NCBI RefSeq assembly: GCF_002312815.1
Contig: NZ_NKQJ01000001.1
Location: forward strand, 558,126 to 622,125
Source of the DNA: Agaribacterium haliotis
Lineage (GTDB): Bacteria; Pseudomonadota; Gammaproteobacteria; Pseudomonadales; Cellvibrionaceae
Direction: 5' to 3'
DNA: 64,000 nucleotides
Below the pieces are notes generated by a model. The model had not been told where the DNA came from. It ran no database searches and was given only the letters and a program-made list of their open reading frames with translations. Position 1 is the stretch's first letter; each line of letters begins with the position of its first letter. Below, one piece after another: positions 28,767 to 38,682 of this stretch. Both the position numbers and the translations under genes were made by a program.

Positions 28767-29483
28767 CTAGAGTAAAGGGGCCTCGCTGCGAATACGCTGG
28801 CGTTTTTGCCAGGCAACTTCGTTGCGAAGATAAAGGGGCTCAAGCTTATCAGCCGCAACTTTGAGTTTATCGAGGCTAGCTTCTTTACTGAGCACCTCAA
28901 GCACCGCTTCGGCGCTCGGCTCTATATTCTGATGAAAGCAGTGGAAACGCTCAAGCTCTAGTTCATCTAATTTAAAACCCGAGCCCACGCCGACAAGTTC
29001 AGTGTCAAACTGGCGCAGCGCGTGATTAAACTCGGCATAGCCCATCACGCCTTCAGAACCGGCGGGTTTGATCTGCTTGCCATCAAAGTGAAACGCCGCC
29101 CAGTACAGCTCTTGCATGCGCGCATCGATGGCACAGACAAGCGTGCAGGGTTCACTCGCTAATGGCAGAGCCCGTTCAGCCAGACAGCGCAGAGAACTGA
29201 CGCCAATCAGCGGCAAGTTAGCACCGTAGGCAAGGCCCTGAGCCACACTCAGGGCGATGCGAATTCCAGTAAAGGAACCTGGGCCGTGCACCAGCGCGAT
29301 GGCATCGAGCTGCTGAAGCTCAATACCAGCCTGGCTTAATAGCTGGTCGATAAGGGGAAGTAACGAGCGCGCGTGAGATCGCGGCTCATCGCTGGCCAAC
29401 GCTATACGCTGACCGCGATAATTTAAGGCAACGGAGCAGCCCTGTGACGAGCTATCGATAGCGAGTAGCGTCTGGTCCATCAC
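28767..29483 (-). CDS. tsaB: tRNA threonylcarbamoyladenosine synthesis protein TsaB
   Basis: Partner of TsaD and TsaE in making the t6A37 modification of ANN-decoding tRNAs. It has the truncated ASKHA fold: LLAIDSSSQGCSVAL at the N-terminus and the family motif VHGPGSFTGIRI (about 63-74). 238 residues. In the minus-strand series adk-tsaB-uppP-apeB, 16 bases after adk. Confidence 0.94.
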   Translation of the reverse strand: MMDQTLLAIDSSSQGCSVALNYRGQRIALASDEPRSHARSLLPLIDQLLSQAGIELQQLDAIALVHGPGSFTGIRIALSVAQGLAYGANLPLIGVSSLRCLAERALPLASEPCTLVCAIDARMQELYWAAFHFDGKQIKPAGSEGVMGYAEFNHALRQFDTELVGVGSGFKLDELELERFHCFHQNIEPSAEAVLEVLSKEASLDKLKVAADKLEPLYLRNEVAWQKRQRIRSEAPLL

Positions 29484-29499
29484 CTAAATCCTGACTGAA

Positions 29500-30270
<771 letters not shown>

Positions 30271-30451
30271 CTAGGGTCTTGTTGTAACTGAGCGCTCTAC
30301 AGCCAAAGCTAGCAGGACTGGCGCTTTGCCCCCTAAAATTGAGGGCGTAACGATACACATGCGCATGCACTTAGACAAGTTTTGCCCCCAGTGCCAGATC
30401 AATGTTTTTATACTCATCCACCATTACCCAAGTACGAACAGCCGAAGCCCC

Positions 30452-31024
30452 ATGAGCCGCCGCCATTGCCCCACATGCGCCTACCCGTTAACAAACTGCC
30501 TCTGCGCAGCCGTGCACCCGGTTGTATGCCGTACCCAAATCGACGTCTTACAGCACCCACGAGAAGCAAAAGCTGCCAAAAACAGCGTGCGCCTGTTAAA
30601 ACTCTGCCTTAAACAGCAGTTGCGCATTTGGCCGGGGGAAAACGCCGATGATTTTAAAACCCTGCAAAACGAGCTTGGCAGCGCTGCAAACACCGCCTTG
30701 TTATACCCTGGCGACAGCGCAGCTCCACTTAGCGCGCTGACTCATTCGAGCCAACAGCAGGCGCCACTTCGTTTATTGCTAATTGATGCGACCTGGCGCA
30801 AGGCCTATAAAATGTGGCAACTAAACCCGTGGCTGCACACTCTGCCGCGCTACGAGCTGTGCGGTATCGACTCTAACTACGAAAGAAAAACCAGCATTGC
30901 CAATGCGCTCTCAAGCTTAGAATGTGTCAGGCACGCCTTGGCACTGTTAGAACCGGAGCTAGAGCTCAGCGCCCTGGATCATGTTTTTGCTGCACGCCAG
31001 CAGCAATTGCGTGCGCCGGGCTAA
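30452..31024 (+). CDS. DTW-domain protein (tRNA aminocarboxypropyltransferase family)
   Basis: A 190-residue protein of the DTW/TapT (YfiP) family, which installs acp3U in tRNA using S-adenosylmethionine. The N-terminal cysteine cluster CPTCAYPLTNCLC is diagnostic, followed by VLQHPREAKAAKNSVRLL and the DATWRKAYKMW block (the DTW motif reads DAT-W here). The start is the ATG at 30452, eleven bases before the cysteine cluster; in-frame upstream ATGs exist in the 300-base gap after adk. It is convergent with the cupin gene. Confidence 0.85.
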   Translation: MSRRHCPTCAYPLTNCLCAAVHPVVCRTQIDVLQHPREAKAAKNSVRLLKLCLKQQLRIWPGENADDFKTLQNELGSAANTALLYPGDSAAPLSALTHSSQQQAPLRLLLIDATWRKAYKMWQLNPWLHTLPRYELCGIDSNYERKTSIANALSSLECVRHALALLEPELELSALDHVFAARQQQLRAPG

Positions 31025-31083
31025 CTAGATGTAACAGGCAAAAAGCCCAAAAATCACGTTACATGCTGAATAATGCTTAAACC

Positions 31084-31410
31084 TTAAGCTTTGGCATCAC
31101 AATAATGCAGAGCCAACCAGTGAGCATCGCTACTGCAGTTCTCTACCCGATGCCGGCAAGCCGCGGCGATATGCAGGTAGTCCCCCGCTGCCAGCTCTAA
31201 CTGCCTGCCATCAGCAAATACTAAGCGCGCACTGCCGCGCAGCAAGCACACCCACTCATCGCGCTCCTGTTCATACCAGAAGCCCTCCGGGCTCGACTGC
31301 CCATAAGAGACGATACGCTCCAGTGTAAAAGCCTCTGTTTTAAGCAGCGTACCTGCAACCTCCTCGCTGCCATCACCCAACACATCAAATACATTGTTTA
31401 CACTCGACAC
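31084..31410 (-). CDS. Small cupin-domain protein
   Basis: A single cupin of 108 residues. The two cupin motifs appear in EWVCLLRGSARLVFADG and LAAGDYLHIAAACRHRVEN; the classic His residues of motif 1 are partly replaced (DEWVCLL), while a His is kept in motif 2. No signal peptide. Divergent from bfd across the region carrying Fur boxes, so it could share iron control. Ligand and function unknown. Confidence 0.7.
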   Translation of the reverse strand: MSSVNNVFDVLGDGSEEVAGTLLKTEAFTLERIVSYGQSSPEGFWYEQERDEWVCLLRGSARLVFADGRQLELAAGDYLHIAAACRHRVENCSSDAHWLALHYCDAKA

Positions 31411-31489
31411 CTTAAACCTCCATCAGACAAGTCAGCCGCCGTCGATCACTCTAAGTCGACCAAGTTTGACCTAAGTCACAACGCGAAAC

Positions 31490-31556
31490 CAAATGAGAAT
31501 TACTCTTGACTACAGCACAGACAAAACCTAAACTAACCAAGAATCATTCGCATTAT
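31490..31556 (+). promoter_or_regulatory. bfd promoter flanked by two Fur-box-like sites
   Basis: Fur-like sites lie at 31490-31508 (CAAATGAGAATTACTCTTG) and 31538-31556 (CAAGAATCATTCGCATTAT). Between and overlapping them, TTGACT (31506-31511) and TAAACT (31529-31534) are 17 bases apart. Sites on both sides of a promoter in front of bfd fit iron repression. Confidence 0.65.
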
Positions 31557-31578
31557 TACTTGAGCTAACTTCTTCTTT

Positions 31579-31782
31579 ATGTACGTCTGCCTCTGCAAAG
31601 CTGTCACCGACAGCCAAATCAAAAGCGCCGCCGAACAGAGCAATGGCTGCTTTCGCTCCGTGCGCGAGAGCCTGGGCGTGGGCACCGTATGTGGCTCGTG
31701 TGCATGTGAAGCCAAGAAGTTAGTCAAAGCCTCCGCGCGCAAGCAACTATCCGACAACAGCTTATTTTATCAACCGGCCTAA
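31579..31782 (+). CDS. bfd: Bacterioferritin-associated ferredoxin
   Basis: Small [2Fe-2S] protein that releases iron from bacterioferritin under iron limitation. MYVCLCKAVTDSQIKSAA and VGTVCGSCACEAKKL give the four cysteines in the family spacing (C-x-C near the start, C-x2-C later). 67 residues is normal. No bacterioferritin gene is adjacent. Fur-like boxes upstream agree with its usual regulation. Confidence 0.95.
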   Translation: MYVCLCKAVTDSQIKSAAEQSNGCFRSVRESLGVGTVCGSCACEAKKLVKASARKQLSDNSLFYQPA

Positions 31783-31928
31783 AACCCCCTCTCCGACAAG
31801 CAGCCCACACAACTCACTGTTTTGCCCACCAGCGCCGTGCTAAGCTGAAGACGCTTACAGGCCATGCCGTCGCTCGTCTTTCTGAGCCTGTTCTAGACTT
31901 ACTACAGATACACCAGTCGAGGCAGCAC

Positions 31929-32192
31929 ATGCATATTGAAGAACTCGGTCGCCAGCTTAAACAGCTTCAAGAAGAACTCGCCTGCCTGCAAGCGGCTGAG
32001 CAACACGTACAAGATAAAATCGATCACCTGATTGATGACTTGAACTACGAATTGCAGCACCCCGACGAAATTCCCGAACAGCACGACTTGCGTGATCTTC
32101 CAAAAATGCTCGAGAAGTTTGAAACTGAGCACCCTCAACTGACCGATAGCATCAACCGGGTGATGGTGACGCTGTCGAATATGGGGATTTAG
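31929..32192 (+). CDS. DUF4404 family protein
   Basis: An 87-residue, largely helical, acidic protein. The C-terminal FETEHPQLTDSINRVMVTLSNMGI matches the pattern of DUF4404 proteins known from Pseudomonas and relatives; the first half (EELGRQLKQLQEELACLQ) looks coiled-coil. No cysteine pattern, signal or membrane segment. Function unknown. Stands alone between bfd and the palindromic element. Confidence 0.75.
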   Translation: MHIEELGRQLKQLQEELACLQAAEQHVQDKIDHLIDDLNYELQHPDEIPEQHDLRDLPKMLEKFETEHPQLTDSINRVMVTLSNMGI

Positions 32193-32252
32193 CCAGTTGC
32201 TACTCGAGTGCGTCGCCTTAAGGGGTTGTTACGCAAAGAGAATTGCACACTA

Positions 32253-32366
32253 GGTAGCACCAGAGAGAAGGCAAGGTTAAGCGGGTATCCGCCGCAGGGA
32301 TGCGGCGGCTAAGTCTCCAGGGATGGATTCACCTTGCCTTCTCTCTGATGCGGAATGTGAAGCACC
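32253..32366. repeat. Palindromic dispersed element, copy 2 (perfect arms)
   Basis: CAGAGAGAAGGCAAGGT (32261-32277) and ACCTTGCCTTCTCTCTG (32331-32347) are perfectly complementary over 17 bases. They enclose a core with GCGGGTATCCGCCGCAGGGA, an inner GCCGC/GCGGC hairpin, and CAGGGATGGATTCAC, shared with 3438-3569. Edge motifs GGTAGC on the left and GCGGAA-NNN-GAAGCACC on the right are also shared, but the arms are not. Confidence 0.9.
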
Positions 32367-32387
32367 CACTACGCACCTCGGATACAA

Positions 32388-32413
32388 AAATCCCCAGCCA
32401 AGGCCGGGGATTT
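32388..32413 (-). terminator. Terminator of aspS
   Basis: AAATCCCC and GGGGATTT pair, with an inner GCC/GGC extension, 28 bases past the aspS stop. On the minus strand it is followed by TTTTTGT. Confidence 0.85.
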
Positions 32414-32440
32414 CCAGTAAGAACGAAGAAGGGGCTGCGC

Positions 32441-34228
32441 TTAGCCTTCTTTCTTCTCTTCAGGCTTAGCTTTTGCCTTCAAACGAATATTCAACTCGTT
32501 TAACTGCTTGGTGTCGACAACACCCGGGGCGTCGGTCATTACACAAGCCGCCGTCTGGGTTTTAGGGAAGGCAATCACGTCACGGATGCTTTCGGCGCCA
32601 GTCATCAACATGATCAGGCGATCGAGACCGAAGGCCAGACCACCGTGCGGAGGTGCACCGTACTTCAGAGCGTCTAGCAGGAAGCCAAACTTCTCTTCTT
32701 GCTCCTCTTTTTCAATGCCAAGAATACCGAATACAGTCTCCTGCATGGCTTGATCGTGAATACGAACAGAACCACCGCCAAGCTCAGTACCGTTCAGTAC
32801 CATGTCGTAAGCGCGGCTCAGGGCAGTGCCCGGGTTAGCAGCCAGCTCTTCAGGCGAGCATGAAGGCGCGGTGAACGGATGGTGCAGCGCAGTGAAGGCA
32901 CCGCCATCGATCTCTTCAAACATCGGGAAGTCGACAACCCACAGAGGCGCCCACTCACAGGTGTACAGGTCGAGGTCTTCGCCGAGTTTGCAGCGCAGTG
33001 CGCCGAGAGCGTCGCTAACCACTTTATGGCTGTCAGCGCCGAAGAATACGAGGTCACCAGTTTTGGCGCCTACGCGCTCGAGGATGGACTTAACCACGTC
33101 GAGCGGCAGGAACTTAACAATTGGGCTCTGCAGGCCGTTTTCGAGATCGTCGATATCGTTGATCTTGATGTAAGCCAGACCTTTCGCGCCGTACTCGCTA
33201 ACAAACTTGGTGTAAGCGTCGACTTTCTTACGCGGAATAGAGGCACCGTTGGGCACGTTCATCGCGGTTACGCGGCACTTGGGATCGTTCGCAGGCGCGG
33301 CGAATACTTTGAATTCAACGTCTTTGAGCAGGTCTTTAACTTCAACCATCTCCAGCGGAATACGCAGGTCGGGCTTGTCAGAACCGTATTTTTCCATCGC
33401 TTCGGCGTAAGGCATGCGCGGGAACTCGCCGAGCTCAATGCCTTTGATTTCGCTAAACAGCTTGGTGATCATGCCTTCGGTCACGCTCATGATCTGCTCT
33501 TCGTCCATAAAGCTGGTTTCGAGGTCGATCTGGGTGAATTCTGGCTGACGGTCTGCACGCAGATCTTCGTCGCGGAAACACTTGGCGATTTGGTAATAAC
33601 GATCAAAACCACTGACCATCAGCAGCTGTTTAAACAGCTGAGGCGACTGAGGCAGAGCAAAGAACTGACCTTCGTGCGTGCGCGAAGGCACGAGGTAGTC
33701 GCGGGCACCTTCAGGGGTCGCACGGGTCAAAATCGGGGTTTCGATATCGAGAAAGCCGTTATCGTCGAGGTAGTTGCGAATCGCGTTAGTCACCTTGGAA
33801 CGCAGACGCAAGTTGTCCTGCATGGCCTGACGACGCAGATCGAGGTAGCGATACTTCAGGCGAACTTCTTCACCGACATTGGTGTGGCCATCGAGCTGGA
33901 ACGGAACAGTTTCAGCGGCATTCAGAATCTCGAGGTCGAGACCGTAAACTTCGATCTCACCGGTCTTCATATTCGGGTTAACCGTCGCTTCGCTGCGCGC
34001 ACGGACCTTACCTTTAACCTGCAGCACGTACTCAGAGCGCACTTTATCAGCCAGGGCAAATTTGTCGGCTGCATCCGGATCGAATACCACCTGAACAATG
34101 CCTTCACGATCGCGAAGGTCGATAAAGATCACACCGCCGTGATCTCGGCGGCGGTCCACCCAACCGCAAAGGGTGACTTCCTGATCGAGATTGGCTTTGG
34201 TTAAGGTTCCGCCGTATACACTGCGCAT
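32441..34228 (-). CDS. aspS: Aspartyl-tRNA synthetase
   Basis: Class II synthetase. The N-terminal OB anticodon-binding domain ([23 protein letters not shown], about 17-39) is followed by motif 2 ([18 protein letters not shown], about 217-234), the bacterial GAD insert, and motif 3 ([15 protein letters not shown] near 530). 595 residues fits the long bacterial form. The FmdB gene sits upstream, an order kept in Pseudomonas. The C-terminus is Lys/Glu-rich. Confidence 0.98.
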   Translation of the reverse strand: MRSVYGGTLTKANLDQEVTLCGWVDRRRDHGGVIFIDLRDREGIVQVVFDPDAADKFALADKVRSEYVLQVKGKVRARSEATVNPNMKTGEIEVYGLDLEILNAAETVPFQLDGHTNVGEEVRLKYRYLDLRRQAMQDNLRLRSKVTNAIRNYLDDNGFLDIETPILTRATPEGARDYLVPSRTHEGQFFALPQSPQLFKQLLMVSGFDRYYQIAKCFRDEDLRADRQPEFTQIDLETSFMDEEQIMSVTEGMITKLFSEIKGIELGEFPRMPYAEAMEKYGSDKPDLRIPLEMVEVKDLLKDVEFKVFAAPANDPKCRVTAMNVPNGASIPRKKVDAYTKFVSEYGAKGLAYIKINDIDDLENGLQSPIVKFLPLDVVKSILERVGAKTGDLVFFGADSHKVVSDALGALRCKLGEDLDLYTCEWAPLWVVDFPMFEEIDGGAFTALHHPFTAPSCSPEELAANPGTALSRAYDMVLNGTELGGGSVRIHDQAMQETVFGILGIEKEEQEEKFGFLLDALKYGAPPHGGLAFGLDRLIMLMTGAESIRDVIAFPKTQTAACVMTDAPGVVDTKQLNELNIRLKAKAKPEEKKEG

Positions 34229-34278
34229 GCTGATATTCCAATAAAAATAAAGTTAATTAGTTTGCGTAAATCAGTGTC

Positions 34279-34527
34279 TTAGGCTGATTTACTTTCACCC
34301 GAGCTCTTGGGTTTACCGGCGTCACCGGCAAGATTTTTTTTCTTGCCCGACTTAAAGTCGGTCTCATACCAACCACCGCCCTTTAGGCGAAAACCCGCGG
34401 CGCTGACTTTTTTACGCAGCTCGGGCTTGGCGCACTTCGGGCAGTCAACCAGCGCTTTATCACTGATTTTTTGCAAAGCTTCAAATTCGTGAGAACACGC
34501 TTTGCACTGATATTCGTATATGGGCAT
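34279..34527 (-). CDS. FmdB-type zinc ribbon protein
   Basis: An 82-residue small protein with the FmdB/CxxC zinc ribbon: MPIYEYQCKACSHEFEALQK and DCPKCAKPELRKKV provide two C-x2-C pairs. The tail is Lys/Ser/Gly-rich and probably disordered. Gene position 50 bases before aspS is conserved in relatives. Precise role unknown; regulatory or metal-site function is suggested for the family. Confidence 0.88.
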   Translation of the reverse strand: MPIYEYQCKACSHEFEALQKISDKALVDCPKCAKPELRKKVSAAGFRLKGGGWYETDFKSGKKKNLAGDAGKPKSSGESKSA

Positions 34528-34740
34528 CTATCTATACTTCCGCAGCTTTCTATACTGAACTGACTACAGCTATTCTGCCCGGCTTTAGCACTTCGGCGGC
34601 AGAAAAGGCGCGGCATTATAGCCCACGCACGGCCGAGGAAAAAGCACCGCCGAACGCTGTGAGCCAGCCTCACTGCCTGGGCTTTCGATCTGGTCGCAAA
34701 TGTCTATGCTTTTAAAAGAGCCCAAGCAAGCAAATTTAGC

Positions 34741-35571
34741 GTGAACACCAGCAGCCCCAAACAAGAAAAAACTCAAGTCCAACCGCTGTGCCTTATCTCC
34801 ACCAAAGACGGCTCACGCTTTGAGCTCGGCAGTGAAACCCTTGTCGGCCGAGAGGTCGAGTGCAAAGTACTGCTGGACTCGCCACTGATCAGCCGCTACC
34901 ACGCCAAGCTGAGCATCTCCGAGCGGGGGGTCTTAGTTGAAGACCTGAACTCCGCCAATGGTACTTTTGTCAACGGTCGCCGGATCCGCGATATAACCGC
35001 CGTCAGTATTGGCGACGAACTGTGCTTTGAAACTCAGCGCTTTCGCTTGACCAGCCCCGAGTCCGGTAACTGCGATGCAACAGCTATGCTCACTCGCCCT
35101 TCGCCGAAGGTCGCCTACGAGCAAGATGCCACCATCTATCTGCAACCGGTGACGGCCGCGAAACTACTCGTTCACAACCCGAGCGCAGCTGCCTACGAGG
35201 TTAAGCTCGATGCCGACAAAAAAAACTGGTTAATTGGCCGCTCAGCCGCTGCCGACATTCAAATTGACGATGCCAGTATATCGCGCGAACATGCGAGACT
35301 CAGGTTAAGCGAAACAGGTTATTACATTGAAACACTGAGCCGCCAACGCCCGCTGCTAATAAACGGCGTGCGACGCAGCCAGTCGGAACTGCGTAGCGGC
35401 GACGAAATTCGCCTCGGGCAAAGCCAGCTAAAGCTCTACACTAACGACGATGCCAGGCCCGGCGCCCGAGAAAAGCGCTCCGAGCTTAGTGCAGGCATAA
35501 GTTGGCTGCTAACGGCAGCGATTAGCCTAATTGCCATCACCTTGCTACTTCTGTTTATTTTTGCGAGCTGA
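34741..35571 (+). CDS. Twin FHA-domain protein with C-terminal membrane anchor
   Basis: A 276-residue protein with two phosphothreonine-binding FHA domains: the first around residues 15-105 (LVGREVECKVLLDSPLISRY, then NSANGTFVNGRRI), the second around 155-235 (LIGRSAAADIQIDDASISRE, with RPLLINGVRR). A single hydrophobic segment, ISWLLTAAISLIAITLLLLFIF, lies at the very C-terminus, so the FHA domains face the cytoplasm. GTG start. No neighbour is a kinase, but a Ser/Thr kinase built in the same way (cytoplasmic domain plus one C-terminal membrane segment) lies at 40676-41830. Confidence 0.85.
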   Translation: MNTSSPKQEKTQVQPLCLISTKDGSRFELGSETLVGREVECKVLLDSPLISRYHAKLSISERGVLVEDLNSANGTFVNGRRIRDITAVSIGDELCFETQRFRLTSPESGNCDATAMLTRPSPKVAYEQDATIYLQPVTAAKLLVHNPSAAAYEVKLDADKKNWLIGRSAAADIQIDDASISREHARLRLSETGYYIETLSRQRPLLINGVRRSQSELRSGDEIRLGQSQLKLYTNDDARPGAREKRSELSAGISWLLTAAISLIAITLLLLFIFAS

Positions 35572-35726
35572 GCCCACAATAAAATGTGACGATGCGTAAC
35601 AGCGCGCTAAATAAAACAATATCGACGTCTTGACAGCAAAGCTTAAAAGTCGTTTGAGCCTATAAAACAGCTGGTTTTTGCTTTTTCTTATTGCCAGCGT
35701 CCGGCAATTCATCTATGTTTAGCCTT

Positions 35727-35744
35727 GTTTGCCAGCAGGCAAAC
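35727..35744 (+). promoter_or_regulatory. Leader hairpin before the HU-like gene
   Basis: GTTTGCC and GGCAAAC form a perfect 7-bp stem with an AGCA loop, followed by TTTAATTT. It lies about 120 bases before the HU-like start in a 293-base gap. It may act as a weak terminator of the FHA transcript or an attenuator in the leader. Confidence 0.45.
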
Positions 35745-35864
35745 TTTAATTTGTGAGGTGGCTCATCGTCCATGACCATCCACGCAGGGAAGCTCGCATT
35801 TCAGCGCCCCTGCTATCGCTCCAAATCGACAACAACAGCAAAACAACACCAAACAGGGGAAATC

Positions 35865-36257
35865 ATGGCCGCTCGTAAAGCTCCAGCTAAAAAAGCACCC
35901 GCACGCAAAGCATCAGCCAAAGCGCCTGCAGAAAAAAAAATCAAAGCCATTCGCGAACGTTACTCTAAAACTCAAATCTTGAACCAGATCGCTGAGAGCA
36001 CCGAGCTTAGCCGCAAAGAAGTTAGCGCCGTACTCGAGGAGTTAAGCGATATTATCGAAGGCCATATCAAAAAGCGCTCTTGCGGCGAGTTTGTTATGCC
36101 CGGCCTATTTAAAATCGTTACCGTTAAAAAGCCTGCCCGCAAAGCGCGCAAAGGTATCAACCCTTTCACTGGTGAAGAAACCACGTTTGCGGCCAAGCCT
36201 GCCAGCACTCAGGTCAAACTGCGCCCGCTGAAAAAGCTTAAAGAAATGGCTGAATAA
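35865..36257 (+). CDS. HU/IHF-family DNA-binding protein with Lys/Ala-rich N-terminal tail
   Basis: A 130-residue nucleoid protein. Residues 1-30 are a low-complexity basic tail (KAPAKKAPARKASAKAPAEK-like). From about 35 onward the HU fold appears (YSKTQILNQIAESTELSRKE, then the arm region PARKARKGINPFTGEE). The start is the ATG at 35865 with AGGGG before it; a longer frame to 35772 lacks support. Tails like this on HU domains are known in several gammaproteobacteria and resemble eukaryotic linker-histone tails. Strong terminator follows. Confidence 0.88.
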   Translation: MAARKAPAKKAPARKASAKAPAEKKIKAIRERYSKTQILNQIAESTELSRKEVSAVLEELSDIIEGHIKKRSCGEFVMPGLFKIVTVKKPARKARKGINPFTGEETTFAAKPASTQVKLRPLKKLKEMAE

Positions 36258-36293
36258 AATAGCTAAAGCCATGCGCTTAGCTTGTGCTTAAAC

Positions 36294-36326
36294 ACAAAAA
36301 AGCCCGCACTATGCGGGCTTTTTTGT
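36294..36326. terminator. Strong bidirectional terminator
   Basis: AAAAAAGCCCGC and GCGGGCTTTTTT pair around ACTAT between the HU-like gene and the convergent HIT gene. Confidence 0.93.
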
Positions 36327-36351
36327 ATCTTTCTTATCAAAACAAAGGTTT

Positions 36352-36819
36352 TTATGGAGTAAAACCTGCGCTCGATTCGCTGCTAATAGCAACATCTGTC
36401 GCCGCTTCAAAGTCCTGCCCAACAAGCGACGCTCTCAGGCGGCTTACACGCTTATCCAGCAGCTCAGGTTCATAAGCCAAAGGCTCGGTCGCCCCCCATA
36501 CCGCACCGGGCCAGGCCGGATCGCTGTCAAAGCGAGCAACGTGATGTAAGTGCAGCTGCGGTACGCGGTTGCCGAGCGTGGCAACATTCATTTTTGTCGG
36601 GGCATAAATCGATGTCATCACCTCACTCAAGTGTGAGCTTTCGCGAATCAATTGCAGCTGATCGTCGTCGTCGAGATGATAAATCTCTCTGATGGCTTCA
36701 CGTTTTGGTACCAATATCACCCAAGGGTAGTTAGCGTCCTTGTGCAAAAGCACCAAAGACAAGCGAAACTGACCTAGCGCCACCGTATCGGCGGCCAGTT
36801 GGGCATGCAATTCAAACAT
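36352..36819 (-). CDS. HIT-domain protein
   Basis: A 155-residue histidine-triad family protein. The nucleotide-binding loop reads [10 protein letters not shown], with the closely spaced His residues of the triad, and the upstream NVATLGN segment fits the family. Members hydrolyse or transfer nucleotidyl groups; the substrate here is unknown. Divergent from proS, with starts about 105 bases apart, as in Pseudomonas. Confidence 0.88.
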   Translation of the reverse strand: MFELHAQLAADTVALGQFRLSLVLLHKDANYPWVILVPKREAIREIYHLDDDDQLQLIRESSHLSEVMTSIYAPTKMNVATLGNRVPQLHLHHVARFDSDPAWPGAVWGATEPLAYEPELLDKRVSRLRASLVGQDFEAATDVAISSESSAGFTP

Positions 36820-36924
36820 ATGCTATTCCTCGCTGCTGTCGCCGATTACAATACGCGACCAAAAGCAATGATGACAAGCGTCCTTGCGACCTTTTTAATT
36901 TTAGCTCAAAGCCTGAGGAGCCCC

Positions 36925-38682
36925 ATGCGCGCCAGCAACTTCCTAATCGCCACCACCAAAGAAACCCCGTCTGATGCCGAAGTGATTAGCCATCAGTTGA
37001 TGTTGCGCGCGGGCATGATCCGCAAATTGGCCTCAGGCCTTTACACCTGGTTGCCACTGGGCCTTCGGGTACTGCGCAAAGTCGAAAACATCGTGCGCGA
37101 AGAGATGGACAAAGCCGGTGCCCAGGAAGTCATGATGCCGGTTGTGCAGCCGTCAGAACTCTGGCAGGAAAGCGGCCGCTGGCAGCAGTACGGGCCCGAG
37201 CTGCTGCGCATTCAAGATCGGCACGAGCGCCCGTTCTGCCTCGGCCCCACTCACGAAGAAGTGATCACCGAGCTCGCCCGCGGGCAGCTCAGTAGCTACA
37301 AACAACTGCCCTGTAATTTCTACCAAATTCAGACTAAATTCCGCGACGAAGTGCGCCCTCGCTTCGGTGTGATGCGCTCGCGAGAATTTATAATGAAAGA
37401 CGCCTACAGTTTTCATATTGATCAGCCAAGCCTGCAGCAAACTTACGACCTTATGCACGCAACTTACAGCAAGATTTTTTCACGCATAGGCCTGGACTTT
37501 CGCCCCGTGCTCGCTGATACCGGCTCCATCGGCGGCTCCAGTTCACACGAATTTCACGTGCTGGCAAGCTCCGGTGAAGACGCTATCGCCGTGAGTACCG
37601 ACAGCGCTTTTGCCGCCAACGTCGAACTCGCCGAAGCGCTGGCCCCGGAAAAACAAGCCGCCAACGGCCAAGCCGCTGAAGAAGTCGCCACCCCCGGCGC
37701 CAAAAGCATTAGCGACGTAGCCAAACTGCTGGGCAAACAAGCGAGTGACTGCGTTAAAACACTTATCGTGCTCGGAGAAAAAGACGAACAAAGCGGCGAA
37801 CAAGCACTGATCGCACTGGTATTGCGGGGCGATCACGAGCTCAATGACATTAAAGCGGAAAAGATTGCCGGCCTCGCCGCACCACTTTGCTTTGCGCCAG
37901 AAGAGCGTATCGCCAAAGAAATTGGCGCTGAAGTTGGCTCTCTCGGCCCGATCGGCCTCGACATACGCTGCATTGTTGACCGCGCCGCCGCGGCGATGGG
38001 CAATTTTGTCTGCGGCGCCAACCAAAACGACAAGCACCTTCTCAATGCCAGCTGGCAGAATGAACTTGAAGTAGCCGATCTTCGCAATGTTGTCGTGGGC
38101 GATCCGAGCCCCTGCGGCCAGGGCACACTCGACATCAAGCGCGGCATTGAAGTCGGCCATATTTTCCAGCTCGGCACCAAATACAGCGAAGCGATGGGCG
38201 CAACAGTACAAGACCCCAACGGCAAAGACGCTACCATGACCATGGGCTGCTACGGTATCGGCGTTACCCGCGTCGTCGCTTCGGCAATTGAGCAGAATCA
38301 CGATGACAACGGCATTATTTGGCCAAGTGCGATCGCGCCTTTCCAGCTTGCAATTGTGCCAATCAACAAACACAAAAGCGCAGAGTTAGAAGCTTACTGT
38401 GAAAAGCTCTACAGCGAGCTCAGCGCCGCCGGCATCGACACCTTGTATATGGACGAAAACAAAGCTCGCTTAGGCGTGATGCTTGCCGATGTTGAACTGA
38501 TGGGCATACCGCACCGCATCGTTGTTGGCGAGAAGGGCCTGGCCAAGGCGGAAGTCGAATATCGCGGCCGCCGCGATAGCGACAACACCATGCTCAGCAC
38601 CGAACAACTGCTCGAGGCACTTAAACAACGTATTGGTGGAGACGCTGCATGCTGTGCAGATTCCCAGCCCAGCTGCTGCTAA
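36925..38682 (+). CDS. proS: Prolyl-tRNA synthetase
   Basis: Class II synthetase of the bacterial type with an editing insertion. [20 protein letters not shown] is the canonical start, set at the ATG at 36925 with GAGGAG ahead; the longer frame from 36799 is rejected. Motif 2 lies in [18 protein letters not shown] (about 135-152), the INS editing domain spans about 225-400, and motif 3 is in [14 protein letters not shown]. The C-terminus ends in [10 protein letters not shown], unusually cysteine-rich. It overlaps the next gene by 34 bases. Confidence 0.97.
   Translation: MRASNFLIATTKETPSDAEVISHQLMLRAGMIRKLASGLYTWLPLGLRVLRKVENIVREEMDKAGAQEVMMPVVQPSELWQESGRWQQYGPELLRIQDRHERPFCLGPTHEEVITELARGQLSSYKQLPCNFYQIQTKFRDEVRPRFGVMRSREFIMKDAYSFHIDQPSLQQTYDLMHATYSKIFSRIGLDFRPVLADTGSIGGSSSHEFHVLASSGEDAIAVSTDSAFAANVELAEALAPEKQAANGQAAEEVATPGAKSISDVAKLLGKQASDCVKTLIVLGEKDEQSGEQALIALVLRGDHELNDIKAEKIAGLAAPLCFAPEERIAKEIGAEVGSLGPIGLDIRCIVDRAAAAMGNFVCGANQNDKHLLNASWQNELEVADLRNVVVGDPSPCGQGTLDIKRGIEVGHIFQLGTKYSEAMGATVQDPNGKDATMTMGCYGIGVTRVVASAIEQNHDDNGIIWPSAIAPFQLAIVPINKHKSAELEAYCEKLYSELSAAGIDTLYMDENKARLGVMLADVELMGIPHRIVVGEKGLAKAEVEYRGRRDSDNTMLSTEQLLEALKQRIGGDAACCADSQPSCC

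Noticed and set aside
31029-31064. ATGTAAC/GTTACAT inverted repeat as a terminator between the DTW and cupin genes
   Set aside because: Only 7 bp of A/T-rich stem with a 22-base loop and no T-run; too weak to call.
32879-34204. 441-residue open frame on the plus strand opposite aspS
   Set aside because: aspS is unmistakable on the other strand; the antisense frame has no family motif and arises from codon bias (few antisense stops).
35630-35666. TTGACA and TATAAA before the HU-like gene as a promoter
   Set aside because: The two hexamers are separated by 25 bases, too far for a sigma-70 promoter.
37543-38373. 276-residue minus-strand frame opposite proS
   Set aside because: Lies wholly inside proS, whose motifs are intact; composition is that of a shadow frame.
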